64,000 nt of DNA from Conchocele bisecta (lineage: Eukaryota; Mollusca; Bivalvia; Lucinida; Thyasiridae), in contig CM055271.1 in NCBI GenBank assembly GCA_029237695.1, positions 81,789,488-81,853,487 of the forward strand, in the 5' to 3' direction. The notes under the pieces are model-generated. The model did not search any database. It was not told the DNA's origin and worked only from the letters and a program-made list of their open reading frames with translations. Shown here one piece after another: positions 28,928 to 40,622 of the stretch. Position 1 is the stretch's first letter. Each line of letters starts with the position of its first letter. The position numbers were made by a program, and so were the translations under genes.

Positions 28928-30451
28928 GAGTTAATTATAATAAAATTATTTGGACACATGCTACATTGCGCTGTTTTAAATACACAGAACATTGTTCATA
29001 GATGTACAAATTGCAAGTTCAGTTATTGAAGGTGCTTGGCTGTTGAAGTGCTAAAGGTACAAGGGAAAGTATACCTTCCATCGTCCTTTTTCTTGCATAT
29101 GCAGTACAGCCGGCATGTCTTCTTTGGCATGGTATACATGAAGATCGACGATTTCCTCTGAAAGTTTGTATTAAGTTTATATTAAGCTAAAGCAAGTGAG
29201 GCTCACGTATACCCCCGTCGGCAGCCATCATCTCGCTAAGGCTTTGTCGGAAAAGCTTTAATAACATAAATTGGATTGGATTGAATATTGGTTAACGTCC
29301 GCTTATCTGACAGCGCGGTCTAAGGACAAATGGTCTACACGCAGACAGGATTTAACATAGAAGTTACGGACGGACGAACAAACTATTTGACATTGACCTT
29401 CAGCTTTTTGGCAGCATGGGTATTTCTAAGACATTTGACCTTGGGCATAAAGTCAGCATGGGTATGGTATAAAATGGAAGTATGGATGATGAAAAATAAG
29501 AATATGAAGTTCCAAGTGAATCCGACTTAGCATTGCGGAGATAATGAGTACCCGAAAATGTAAGTTTATGTATTATGGACAGACGGACAAACTAACGAAC
29601 GGACGGAAGGACGGAAAAGTGATAACTATATACCCCCTCGGCATACTTTGTATGCCGGGGGTATAAATACAAGAACGCCGCCAACGGCATGTATCCCATC
29701 GCTGTGGTGGATGGATGGAGTTTCAAAGTCATTTGACCTTCGGTGTGGGGGTGCACGAGTGGGCCGCAGTATTAATATATCGATGATGAAGTTGAGGTGA
29801 AGTTTCAAGTGAATCCTTCATACAGCAAGGGAGTTGTAGCAGAATGGAAAAGTGAGACGGGCGCCTTTTGCATCCCAATTTCGCTACACGATGGGATAAT
29901 AAATGCAACTACATGTACATCTTTAACACAGACTATTTAGAAATCTTTGTGGAACAGTTTTGCCACGTTATATGTGCATTCTCTAACTTGATGCACAATT
30001 GCGTGTATTGTATTAAACAAGAGGCTCACGATGCCTTAACGTTCAACTGAAGGATGAAATTAATAGCTCAGGTAATTAGAATTCAAGACACTCGCCGCTC
30101 GCCGCTTTGTCAGTCTGCAAGTAATTTCCCGATTGTGAAGTTTTCAATATTCCCAAATGTGAAGTTTTTGTGACGTACTACATGCCCTCCCTTCCCAATT
30201 CACTATCGTGGTGTCGCATAATAATATTGTCATAAAATATACCTAATAATTATAATTATAATATTTCCTACATACAAAATTTGGTCAAAATCAATTCTTA
30301 AATAGGCCTACAAAAGTACATTTATGACTTTTTATACAATCAGTCTTTACTCCCTTTAATAACTCACAAACAAATTGGTCAAAGGGCAAATGGGCCAAGA
30401 AACAGAATCAATGGGGCATAATGTATGTCATAAATTTTGGTTACAGCTGTA
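28928..30451. other. Dispersed non-coding repeat sequence
   Basis: 29,190-29,665 starts AGCAAGTGAGGCTCACGTAT and ends with GGACGGAAGGACGGA and TATACCCCCTCGG. A relative lies at 32,461-32,640. No gene is seen. Confidence 0.55.
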
Positions 30452-31018
30452 ACGGTCAGAAATCCACCCCCCCCCCCCCACCGAAACCCCTCCCGGGGGG
30501 ATTTTGGTCCAGCCCATTCCACCCCCCGGGATTTTAGCCTAGTCGAAAATCCCCCCGGAGAGGTTTCTGATTAGTAAGTTCGCCTCCCCCGTCACCAGTC
30601 AGAAATACCCCCACCCACCCTTCCCATCACCACAAACAGTTTTTCGGGCCGGCCCATTCTCCCCCGCCCCCCACCACAATACTCCACATCACACAAACAG
30701 TTTCCAGGTGGGGGATATTTTGGTTTTTGGCCGGCCCACTCTCCCAATTACGCCACATCACCAGAAACAGTGTTCCTGGTGGGGGGGGGGGGATTTCGGA
30801 CCGGCCCATTCTCACCCCCCTCCCCCCGCCTACAACCCCAACCTACATACTCCACACGTCACCACCAAAAAACGGTTTTCCAGGTGGGGGGATTTCGGGC
30901 CGGCCCATTCCCCCCCAACTTGTTTCACATTTGTAAAAACAAATTGGGTGGGGGGATTTCTGACTGGCGGGGGGTGGGGGGGGAAACTGACTTAGTTAGG
31001 AACCCAGGGGTGTGTGTG

Positions 31019-31075
<57 letters not shown>
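30452..31075. repeat. C/G-run low-complexity tract and (GT)n
   Basis: Five or so degenerate units with runs of C or G and CGGGCCGGCCCATTC-like words lie at 30,452-30,990. A pure GT microsatellite follows at about 31,013-31,073. The open frames here are composition artefacts. Confidence 0.85.
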
Positions 31076-31077
<2 letters not shown>

Positions 31078-31380
31078 ACACCGGTATTTAATTATTATGT
31101 TCATCAGTATTTGAAACTACATGTACTGGTGATTTCGTTCCAGTCACTCTTTTTTTCTGCTTCAATATATAGATATACAATATACTTGTCAAACCACTAA
31201 TAAACATGCATATGCATAATAGATGTTTAGCATGTTTATAATACCTGATCCTTTCTTCTTCTTTTCCTAGGTGCCTCCTCCTGAAGTTGATGAATGTTTT
31301 GATATAATGTTTACTTGTGCAAAGTTTCATAACATCTAGTTATATCAAGACCATGTGTCTATACCCTGCAAAATAAATAC

Positions 31381-31772
31381 TGCACCACCTATTATTTTGC
31401 ATCATATTTTCAAAGTCAGCGAGTAAATTCAACTTATGTAATATGGAATCAAATTCATAATTGAGGCATTAGTGGTGGTGGTATGGGGTTTTGCGTCCGA
31501 TCAATCAGGCATTAGTAAAATAGCTAAACTCCGGCCTCACATGAATGTACTGCATCATGCTTTGGATTACACTAATATCTGTATCACATAAGCTGCCAAC
31601 TTTTTATGGGTATATAAAGATTCCAAAACTACCATCTAAAGCTACAGTGAAACTGCATTGTAGCGTTATTACTGCAATAATGCATCAATATTATTCTGGT
31701 AAGGATTCCATATAACAAAAGTTTAATTTCATTTCTGACTTTGAAAATATGGTACAAAATAAAAGGTGGTCC
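31381..31772. mobile_element. Possible miniature element with imperfect inverted ends of about 38 bp
   Basis: CACCACCTATTATTTTGCAT plus ATATTTTCAAAGTCA at 31,383-31,417 is the imperfect reverse complement of 31,738-31,772. The interior is AT-rich and non-coding. Confidence 0.5.
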
Positions 31773-31964
31773 ATTACATATTTTAAATAAATTCACATTA
31801 TTATGTTAGGGCTATTCCAGTAAAATCTAGACGGGGGGCGGGGGAGAAGGCTAACCTATCGGATAACCTATTGTATTTATTTTCACCTACAACTTACAAA
31901 TCAATAAAAAAAACAAGAAATCAGTAAAACTGATGGATGCACCCCTATTGGGCCATGACCTTGA

Positions 31965-32395
31965 CCCTTGGGCCCCAAAAGGCGGGAACAAAAATATTTT
32001 CATACGCTATGTTCATGTACATACCACAATAAAGGTATTGTAGCAAGTTTGACGGCTATAGGTAGTAAGGTGTGGAAGTTATGAACTTAACACGAAAAGT
32101 TAACGCAAGGTTCGGACAGACGGACAGACACCCTTGGGCCCGAAAAGGCGGGAAAAATTATTTTCATACGCTATGTTCATGTACATACCACAATAAAGAC
32201 ATGTAGCAAGTTTGACGGCTGTACATGTAGGTAGTAAGGTGTGGAAGTTATGAACTTAACACAAAAAGTTAACGCAAGGTTCGGACAGACGGACGGACAC
32301 CCTTGGGCCCGAAGAATTATTTTCATACGCTATGTTCATGTACATACCACAATAAAGGCATGTAGCAAGTTTGACGGCTGTAGGTAGTAAAGTGG
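31965..32395. repeat. Three tandem units of about 167 bp
   Basis: TTATTTTCATACGCTATGTT and TACATACCACAATAAAG recur three times with GTTCGGACAGACGGAC at the end of each unit. No gene is present. Confidence 0.85.
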
Positions 32396-32987
32396 AGGTG
32401 GCGTCTATATGCCCTCCCGAATATATTCGGGGTGCATAAAAACATTGTAAAAATAATATTTAAGTAGAGCAAGTGAGCCGGAGCTGACGTATACCCCCGG
32501 CCACCGCTTGGACCGACAAACAAAAACTTTAACGCAAATGTGTTACAGAACAACGGACGTACGAACGGACGGAATTACGAAAACTATATACCCCGTTGAA
32601 ATACTTCGTATGCCCGGGGTATAATAAGAGGCAATGTTAAGTTTTGATTGACGTTGACCTTGACCTTTGGGTGAAGGTGGGTGGGGCATGTTGTGTAGAA
32701 TGATGCAGGATGATGTGAGCAAGACATCAGCCAAATATGAAAACATTCCATGAAAGAAAAGAGAAATACGCTTTACGAGTTGTTTTTTGGTTCAAATAAA
32801 GAGGGGACTGGTCGGTGATTTGAAAAAACTTCGTACTAAACGAGAATTCGCACAAATCGAGTTCGTACTAAGTGAGTTTTACTGTTCTCCCTTTCTTACT
32901 CAGTAGTGGGTGTATACTGTTGACTCTTGGGAAAATCGGTCTCAGTCATGCTGGCTGTGACAATGAACCCCACATTCGAAACGTGCA

Positions 32988-33209
32988 TTAAAGGAGGTTA
33001 TGCACGGTTGATGTACACCAATAATGACATTTAGTAAATGTGTGTCTTTTAACGTTTATTTACTGCTGCTGAGTAATACCAATCGCATGCGCCATTTTAT
33101 TCCGCTCACTTCCACGTTTATAACACGTCCCTCACGCTATATACATGCAAATGAGCCGGCAATAGTTCATTTAATGATCGTAATTCACATGTTCTTCATG
33201 AAATACAGG
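32988..33209 (+). mobile_element. Element copy, inverted partner of 28,674-28,927
   Basis: It starts TTAAAGGAGGTTATGCACGG and ends near ACATGTTCTTCATGAAAT. It is the reverse complement of the left copy with small gaps. The pair brackets about 4 kb of other repeats. Confidence 0.65.
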
Positions 33210-33423
33210 TTCTTCGAAATATTCTATAGTGAGATTATTCGCCATCAAATGACAATTACGTTTCATTAATAATGATGGTAATTCCATGTGTAGCCGTATG
33301 CTGTATACAATTATCTCCCTTTGATAAAATATAAAAAATATGGCATTTCGGCGGTACTGAACATAATTGAGTGGAATAAAACACTGCATTTAGATGACAT
33401 TAGTAAGTAGCAGTCTACAAACG

Positions 33424-33663
33424 TTAGTGTTAAGATAATGGCTTATAGGACCCACACATATCAATTCTTAGAATCAACGTTTACTGGTTGTTCACTGTTA
33501 GTGATAATATAATGGCTATAGGACCCACATATATCAATTCTTAGCATCTACATGTACGTTTACTGGTTGTTCCCTGTTAGTGTTAATATAATGGCTTATA
33601 GGACCCACACATATCAATTCTTAGAATCAACGTTTACTGGTTGTTCACTGTTAGTGTTAATAT
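33424..33663. repeat. 74-bp satellite, left remnant
   Basis: About three units of ATAATGGCTTATAGGACCCA, CACATATCAATTCTTAG and CGTTTACTGGTTGTTC. The array is cut at 33,663 by the LTR retrotransposon and resumes at 46,246. Confidence 0.95.
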
Positions 33664-35446
33664 TGTAAGGGACCTGCAGTCTGGTTTTTGTCAGGATGAT
33701 TATCCAGATATAGGGTTTGGCAGCTCCGCACCAACAAGGATGTACCTATCAACTAAATATTGGCTGAGAATATAATATGAGAGCGAATGTCAATTCAACA
33801 AGTTTAATAAAGTCTTAACACATGTAACAACAGTTAAAGTATTCTTTACAGCGTAATATTATGGTACAGCGGTTATTTTGTCAGGATATCGATGTGGTAC
33901 TCTTGTCGATGCCTATAAATGAAAGCGGAGCAAGGCCGATCAGGTTCGCGCACGCGTCTCAAATACAACGGATCGCGATGGTATTTGGATGGTATATGTG
34001 GTTGGATCTAACCGTAGTGAACCAATACTTAATTTAACATGGGAAGTTACAATACTACACAATGCCTTATTCTCTTGTGAAAGTGATTTATGTATCAAAC
34101 ACGCCACTAGAAATCACTATTATAAGTGCATAGTCACTGCACTAAAACATAAGGAATTGGCGTTTAGCCACTCCACTAATTCATAAAATATAGTAGTTTG
34201 GTGTATTCACGTTTGTGTATTAGCCACTGCGCTAATATAAAGAACGTTGCCAAAACATCAGGGGTTTAAGCACTCTAATGGGATTCAGTCCTGTTGTGTG
34301 TATTAGACACTCCACTGGCACTGAGCGTTCAGTGTTTATAAATTAACACGATGTGGATCAACCGAGTCTTTGGTAATAATTAATACAAGGTAATATTGTG
34401 TATCTGTATTTGACACTTACAATGAGTTTAATAGAAGCAGGTAAGTGCACAAGTATCAGTATTGGCTCAAATAAAGCTGGTTATTGGTTTCGTCGAGTAT
34501 TGGTTTTTAGAAAAGTAGCGCCTATGCAACAATGTAGTAACTACGATTAGATGCTGAAACTGGCCGTGCGCCGTTCTTTTATAGACATCTCAGAGTACCA
34601 CGTGATGGCTATTAACCAATGAAAACACTGGAAATTTGGATCATTTCCTACGGTTTGCTCATAAAACAGTTAATAGTATTCTAACTAGGAACTCCGGTCG
34701 GTACAAGTACAAGTAAGGATTGTAATTCAAAAGTGTCAGAGAGATGGAATTTGTAACAACAGAGAAAATGGAATAAAACGAGCGAATGAAAGACGCGGTT
34801 TGATTTGACATTCAACACTATGAATGCCTAAACACTACACTACATACACGTAGGAAATAATCCACGTTAAACAGGCAATGTTTAACGCGAAAAACAACTC
34901 TTAAATCCTATTAAAACCATTATTCCTAGGGAGAAAAATCGAGGAAGTTAACCAATATTTGTGTATTATACTTGGTAGATCTCACAGCTTCCGATAATTT
35001 GTCGACACACCGGGCGCACCGGTTCAAAGGTCAAACTCGCGGAAGTGAAAGTTTAGAGAAATGTCTTGATCCAAAAATCAGTCAGTTTTAACCAAATATC
35101 AGCTAAATTATGACTTGTCATTACTCATGACACCTTCCAATGGGTGTTTGCATATAGACAGACTTCAGTTACGCTCGGATGTGCTAAATTCAGACCGAAT
35201 ATCGGATTATACGGTGCAGAATATGTCATTTCCACATTGTGCAAGAAATGAACACATGTCAAACAGAGAACAATAATGGGAATCTCAACCTCCAAGTAAC
35301 CTCTGCAACTAATCAACATGTGTCGGTAAGCATGGTTAAATATTCAACATGTTCTCGTGTTATAGTACATTACAGTTTGCAGTGTTTAAAGATGGGTGGG
35401 GTAACAAGTGACAAAGGGCACATGGCCACAATCCCTGATCCTTACA
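33664..35446 (-). repeat. 3' LTR of the Gypsy element
   Basis: Near-identical to 44,463-46,245. The short open frames inside both LTRs are not genes. Confidence 0.97.
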
Positions 35447-35459
35447 CTCTCCCCAACTT
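35447..35459 (-). promoter_or_regulatory. Polypurine tract
   Basis: On the minus strand AAGTTGGGGAGAG lies immediately before the 3' LTR, the expected plus-strand primer site. Confidence 0.75.
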
Positions 35460-35879
35460 AAGCATGCAGTATTCTCCTGAATATTCAAACAAGTCATAGT
35501 ATCCAGCCATATAAATCACTGGTATTATCCTAGCAGTGTATAGTTCAATTCCACTTGCAAGTTCAGTATCAAGTCCTTATGAGATGGGTATGTAACAATT
35601 GCAAGCTTACCCTGCAGTTCCCGTGTGTTCTTATATTCAACTGAGTGTTACTAAATCCCTAGACAATGGAGCAAAGGCTAAGCATTTCGAACACACAGCT
35701 GAATATAAAACTAGGAAATGCAGCAAAGTGCAAAATGTGTTTCTGCTGTATTATGTATCGATGTATATAATATTGTAATCATAGTGATAGTTATATTGTC
35801 ACCACAGGATATCGAACATGTCGAGACGTCGCATGGCTGTCGTGAAGCTGGACCGGATAACAGACACCTCCAAGTCCAT

Positions 35880-36955
35880 ATGTCACAAAACGGAAGTTGG
35901 CGAGTGGCGACCTCCATAGGTCGCGAAACGGAAGTGGGCGAGTGGCGACCTCCATAGGTCGCGAAGCAGTAGTTGATGGGTGGTGACCTCCAGGTCACGA
36001 AACGGAAGTGGAAGAGTGGCGACCTCCATAGGTCGTGAAGTAGAAGTTGATGGGTGGTGACCTCCAGGTCACGTAACGGAAGTTGACGAGTGGCGACCTC
36101 CATAGGTCGCGAAGTAGAAGTTGATGGGTGGTGACCTCCAGGTCACGTAACGGAAATGGACGAGTGGCGACCTCCATAGGTCGCGAAGTAGAAGTTGAAG
36201 GGTGGTGACCTCCAGGTCACGAAACGGAAGTGGACGAGTGGCGACCTCCATAGGTCGCGAAGTAGTAGGGTGGTGACCTCCAGGTCACGGAAGTGGACGA
36301 GTGGCGACCTCCATAGGTCGCGAAGTAGAAGTTGATGGGTGGTGACCTCCAGGTCACGTAACGGAAGTGGACGAGTGGCGACCTCCATAGGTCGCGAAGT
36401 AGAAGTTGAAGGGTGGTGACCTTCAGGTCGCGGAAGTGGACGAGTGGCGACCTCCATAGGTCGCGAAACGGAAGTGGGCGAGTGGCGACCACCATAGGTC
36501 GCGAAGCAGTAGTTGATGGGTGGTGACCTCCAGGTCACGGAAGTGGACGAGTGGCGACCTCTATAGGTCGCGAAGTAGTAGTTGAAGGGTGGTGACCTCC
36601 AGGTCACGGAAGTGGACGAGTGGCGACCTCCATAGGTCGCGAAGTAGAAGTTGATGAGTGGTGACCTCCAGGTCACGTAACGGAAGTGGACGAGTAGCGA
36701 CCTCCATAGTCGCGAAGTAGAAGTTGAAGGGTGGTGACCTCCAGGTCACGGAAGTGGACGAGTGGCGACCTCCATAGGTCGCGAAGTAGTAGTTGAAAGG
36801 TGGTGACCTCCAGGTCACGAAACGGAAGTGGACGAGTGGCGACCTCCATAGGTCGTGAAGTAGAAGTTGAAGGGTGGTGACCTCCAGGTCACGGAAGTGG
36901 ACGAGTGGCGACCTCCATAGGTCGCGAAGTAGAAGTTGAAGGGTGGTGAGCGAGG
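35880..36955. repeat. 74-bp hairpin-rich minisatellite inside the retrotransposon
   Basis: About 14 units, each made of two related halves: GGCGACCTCCATAGGTCGCG and GGTGACCTCCAGGTCACG. Each half is itself a near-perfect inverted repeat. It lies between the zinc-finger ORF and the 3' LTR. The long minus-strand frames (MEVATRPLPLRDLEV-like) are repeat artefacts. Confidence 0.95.
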
Positions 36956-37013
36956 ATGATAATGTGGATGACGTACTGGTGTTGATCAGGAGATAGAGGA
37001 GACGGATTTTGAT

Positions 37014-38496
37014 TTAGGAGCTGGTAATTCTGATGGGGATGTCCTTCTTGTGGATCGCTAGCAAAACCTGGCTGCACGTGGCTGGTGTTGTTGCCATGTC
37101 TCTGGCTGCTTCCAGCTGTGATAGGACATTGTTGGCATAGCTGATATCCTTCAAGTTTCCCAGCGCTATGTCCCGTAATATTTTGAAATTAAAGAATCTG
37201 ATGTTATGGGCCGTGCTCTTTAGCTTGGGGTTAGCCGTTCCGGGTAGCGCTAGATAATTGTACTCGTCCAGAACATCTTCACTGTCGAGTGAGCCCTTTG
37301 TATGTGACATGGCCAGTGATGTCGCTGCCGCCTCCCAGATCAGCAGCTTCGAATCGGGGCTGTGTGCCTCCCAGCCTGATGGAGGCCATGTCAACAAGGC
37401 AGGTGGAGCCTCTCTCGGCAGGACAATAGTAGTGGCCGAGGTCCAGGCGCGGCGGGCTGGGGGCAATCAATGGCATCCCTCCCGACTTCAATATCGATTC
37501 GGCCCTGCTGGCTAGCCGCTTCAATTCGGATGATGTTGCGTCAGACAGGACCTTCTCGTTAGGTGGTGGGGATGTCGTTGTTTGGGATGGATCTTGGTGA
37601 GGTCTGTTGGACGAGTACTGAGACATCGGCGCGATCCGCTTGGTGGGTGGCATTGATGTTTTGTTTGAGGTAGGGGTCTCGGAGGAGGGAGCAGGTTCAG
37701 CTGAAGTTGTCATAGGGGTCGTGCAAGGAGGGTCATCTTGCTTCCGTTTGGTGATATAGCGGGCCTCTGTCGCCTCCCTCACGCGCAGGACTAGGTTGCG
37801 CGGTACCCCTAGAGATGACGCGATCTTCTGGTAAATTTTGTTCACGTCGATCTCCTCCCCAGGGACTGGAATCACACCGAGGAACGGGGTAGTTGCCATC
37901 ATCCGTCTCATTAAACGGTCCCTTTCCCTCGGGATGATCAGTAGCTCCTTGGCCAGGTCAATAAAAATCCACCTGACTCCATGTTTCCCTTCCTCGTACA
38001 GAGAGGCCGACACCTCAGCTGACTTTACCACCACTTCATGGATTTTTACTTCCTCTTCTGTGGTGTCCTCATAGTCCAACTGGAGAGGTGAGTTTGGTGT
38101 CAGGGGGAGGCATCCCCACCCACACCACCAGTCGCGCACATATCTTGTGGGGTCCTGAAGACTGTTCACCCACGTCTCGATGGCCGCCCTCAGGAATGTT
38201 GACTGCGGGGACTGCAGTGAAGTGGGATTGATCACCCGCCTGTAATCATCGGGGTTTTTCGCCAGGTAAAAGCAGTTGGGCTCTCCCCAATAGTCATTTG
38301 CTACCTCACTGTAGACATTTGCATGGTGGATTTTTACATGGTCTTTCAAGTCAACTGCCCTTCGATGACAATTTTCTTGTCCACAGCACCAGGGGCAAAG
38401 GATCTTCAACAGCCCATGCACTCCCATGAGGTGTAACTTCAGCTTGCTTTTATTTGGTAGCTCCGCATCGCAAGCCCAGCAGTCGTGTATGCCCAT
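37014..38496 (-). CDS. Extra C2H2 zinc-finger ORF of the Gypsy element (env position)
   Basis: ATG38496 starts MGIHDCWACDAELPNKSK. Two C2H2-like fingers are visible: C6-C9-H22-H27, and a second starting CPWCCGQENC near residue 35 with HVKIHH. A folded-looking region follows to about residue 230 (DWWCGWGCLPL, RWIFIDLAKELLI), then a Ser/Thr/Pro-rich low-complexity stretch to about 350. The frame stops at 37,279; coding-like sequence continues in another frame (37,466-37,014) with VLDEYNYLALPGTANPKLKS, so one indel near 37,400 probably splits a protein of about 490 residues. It is in the slot where env would be but has no signal peptide or membrane segment. A DNA- or RNA-binding accessory protein is the natural guess. 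I know no named homologue. Confidence 0.7.
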
Positions 38497-38984
38497 CTGA
38501 AATGACGGCAGTTGTTGTCTTAGTAATATTGTTCATATATTGGGAGTATGTTATTTTAATGTTCATGTTGTATGGTTAGATCCAACCACTCATTTATTAT
38601 TTTGTGGAAGTTGTGTCCACTTTATCGCGCACCCGTAACGCGAAATTTTCGGATTTAATTTATTTAGTAACGACCGTTATGAACCCGATATGCCCACTCA
38701 AGGTGACCGCCTAAGTCAATGTTTCTGACAAGGTACACGATTCAGATTTGCTTTAGAATGTTATCATGGTTGTGAATGTCTTTCCCTATCCTTGCAGTAC
38801 TAAGACATTTAATAAAATAATATGGTCCGCGATGGTTCACATCAGCAAACTTCACCGGATATTAAATTTCCACTCTTCAATTGGATCCGGATTGATCAGG
38901 TCAGAACCCATATACCCGAATGGCACTAATAATCAACGTCCTGTGAAATTTGTCTCGTGTACAATCTGTGATTGAAATCAAATT

Positions 38985-39180
38985 TGCTTTTACAAGATGC
39001 CGACTTGTCGTTAACAAGCTGCGACATGATGTAACCATTTATCTCTCAGATGTCGACTTGTCGTTAACAAGCTGCGACTCTGTAATTTATCTCTCAGATG
39101 CCGACTTGTCGTTAGCAAGCTGCGACTGTAATTTATCTCTCAGATGCCGACTTGTCATTAGCAAGCTGCGACACTGTGTA
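38985..39180. repeat. About four tandem units of roughly 46 bp between integrase and the zinc-finger ORF
   Basis: GATGCCGACTTGTCGTTAAC plus AAGCTGCGAC and ATTTATCTCTCA recurs about four times. No coding function is evident. Confidence 0.85.
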
Positions 39181-39186
39181 AACAAT

Positions 39187-40300
39187 TTATGCAATGGACT
39201 TCTTCATTTTCACAATCCATGGTGCCAGGTTACACCCACGATATGGTAACAATCTATCAATGTGAAAAGCTTTCGCCGGTTGTTTCGGCGATCGTTTCAC
39301 TAAATAGAGTAAGTCGTCCAACTTTCTGGTCACAAGATATGGGCCTTTCCACTTCTTGGCCAGTTTATTGCACACACCTACTTTCCTGGCTGGATCGTGT
39401 AGCCATACGGCTTCATTGACTTGCATGTCTCTCAACTTCGCTCGTTTGCCTCGGTGTCGTAGTAGTGTTTACGATATTCCGCATTCTTCTTCAGAGATAT
39501 CCGCGCTTGATCGTGGGCTCTGGTCAACTTCTTTGTCAGCTTTTCTACGTAGTTGTCTTCGTCGTCATTGTCGTCTGTATTGTTCACCACTGGGGATCCT
39601 AACACAGCCTGTAATGGAAGTACCACCTCCCTGCCAAACACCATCATGTTCGGCGATTTACCGGTACTTGCATTGGGCGAAGCCCTATATGCCATCAATA
39701 CTTGTTGAAGGTAAACATCCCAATGTCTCTGATCATGTTGACAATACATTGACAACATTGTTGCTAGCGTCTTATTGAAACGCTCCACATCGCCATTAGC
39801 CTGCGGCCTTAGGCTTGTTGTCCTGGTCTTCTCGTTATGAAGAAGGTTGCACATTTCGTGGAACATCTTCGATTCAAAATTTCTGCCTTGGTCCGAATGA
39901 AGTTGTAGAGGGTTCCGAACTTGGTCACAAAGTTATCGACAAAGGCTCCAACAATTGTGCAGGTCCCTTGATCAGGGATGGCCACCGCCTCGGTCCACTT
40001 GGTGAAGGTATCTGCGATGACCAGTATAAACTTGTTTCCTCTAGATGTCAGGGGAAGTGGTCCTAGTATGTCCACGGCCCACTTTTTCCATCGGGCCCCC
40101 AACTAGACAAGTTCCCAATGGGGATTTGTTCTGTCTCTGAGAGGCTTCCGAGCTGCGCAGAGATCGCATTGCTGGCAGTATTCGGTTGCTGCCCGTTTCA
40201 TCGCTGGCCAGTAGAAGGAACGCTTAATTCGTTCAAGTGTTCGTTTTGCATCCAGATGGGCTGCCGATGGTATGTCATGGTGGATCCGTATAACATACCT
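39187..40300 (-). pseudogene. Gypsy integrase, in several frames
   Basis: In order on the minus strand: an H2C2 zinc-finger part with YCQQCDLCAARK (about 40,175), the catalytic core with KKWAVDILGPLPLTSRGNKF (about 40,085), where the D of VDILGP is the first catalytic acid, then the region with RPQANGDVERFNKTLATML (about 39,800), and a C-terminal GPY-type module with KWKGPYLVTRKLDDLLYLV (about 39,350). The parts lie in at least three frames (changes near 39,870 and 39,433), so no continuous integrase can be read here. Integrase inserts the cDNA; the 4-bp target duplication agrees with a Gypsy enzyme. It follows RNase H without a separate start, as part of Pol. Confidence 0.9.
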
Positions 40301-40622
40301 CTGTTTCGGCTTCGGGGTCGACCAGTTGAAGTACTTCGGAGTCTTCTTCTATCCATCTACGGTATAGGATTCCTGACAGCACCTGTAGTCGATCCCAACT
40401 TCTCCAAAGTGTTTTGTAGACAGGTGATTTTGATGCGATAGCTGCCCAATCTGGTCGCGAATGTTTCTTTTGCTCAATGTCGACGAGGATTGGTCCCAGA
40501 TCTGGATTTTCGAGTTGTTTTTGTCGAATTTCTACTGGCGTCCACCCCCATCGAGTAGTTGACTGCTACCTGTGTACGAGACTCGCAGTCGTTTGATCTT
40601 GTCGTCGCACAAACTCTGACTT

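Noticed and set aside
31012..31080. VCVCVC-rich open frame
   Set aside because: It is a GT microsatellite.
33989..34186. 65-codon open frame present in both LTRs
   Set aside because: It lies in non-coding LTR sequence, and its duplication simply follows from the LTR pair.
35711..36955. Open frames of repeated MEVATRPLPLRDLEV type
   Set aside because: They are translations of the 74-bp hairpin minisatellite in the retrotransposon.
35880..36955. CRISPR array
   Set aside because: Repeats are contiguous without unique spacers and lie in a eukaryotic retrotransposon; the same applies to the other tandem arrays.
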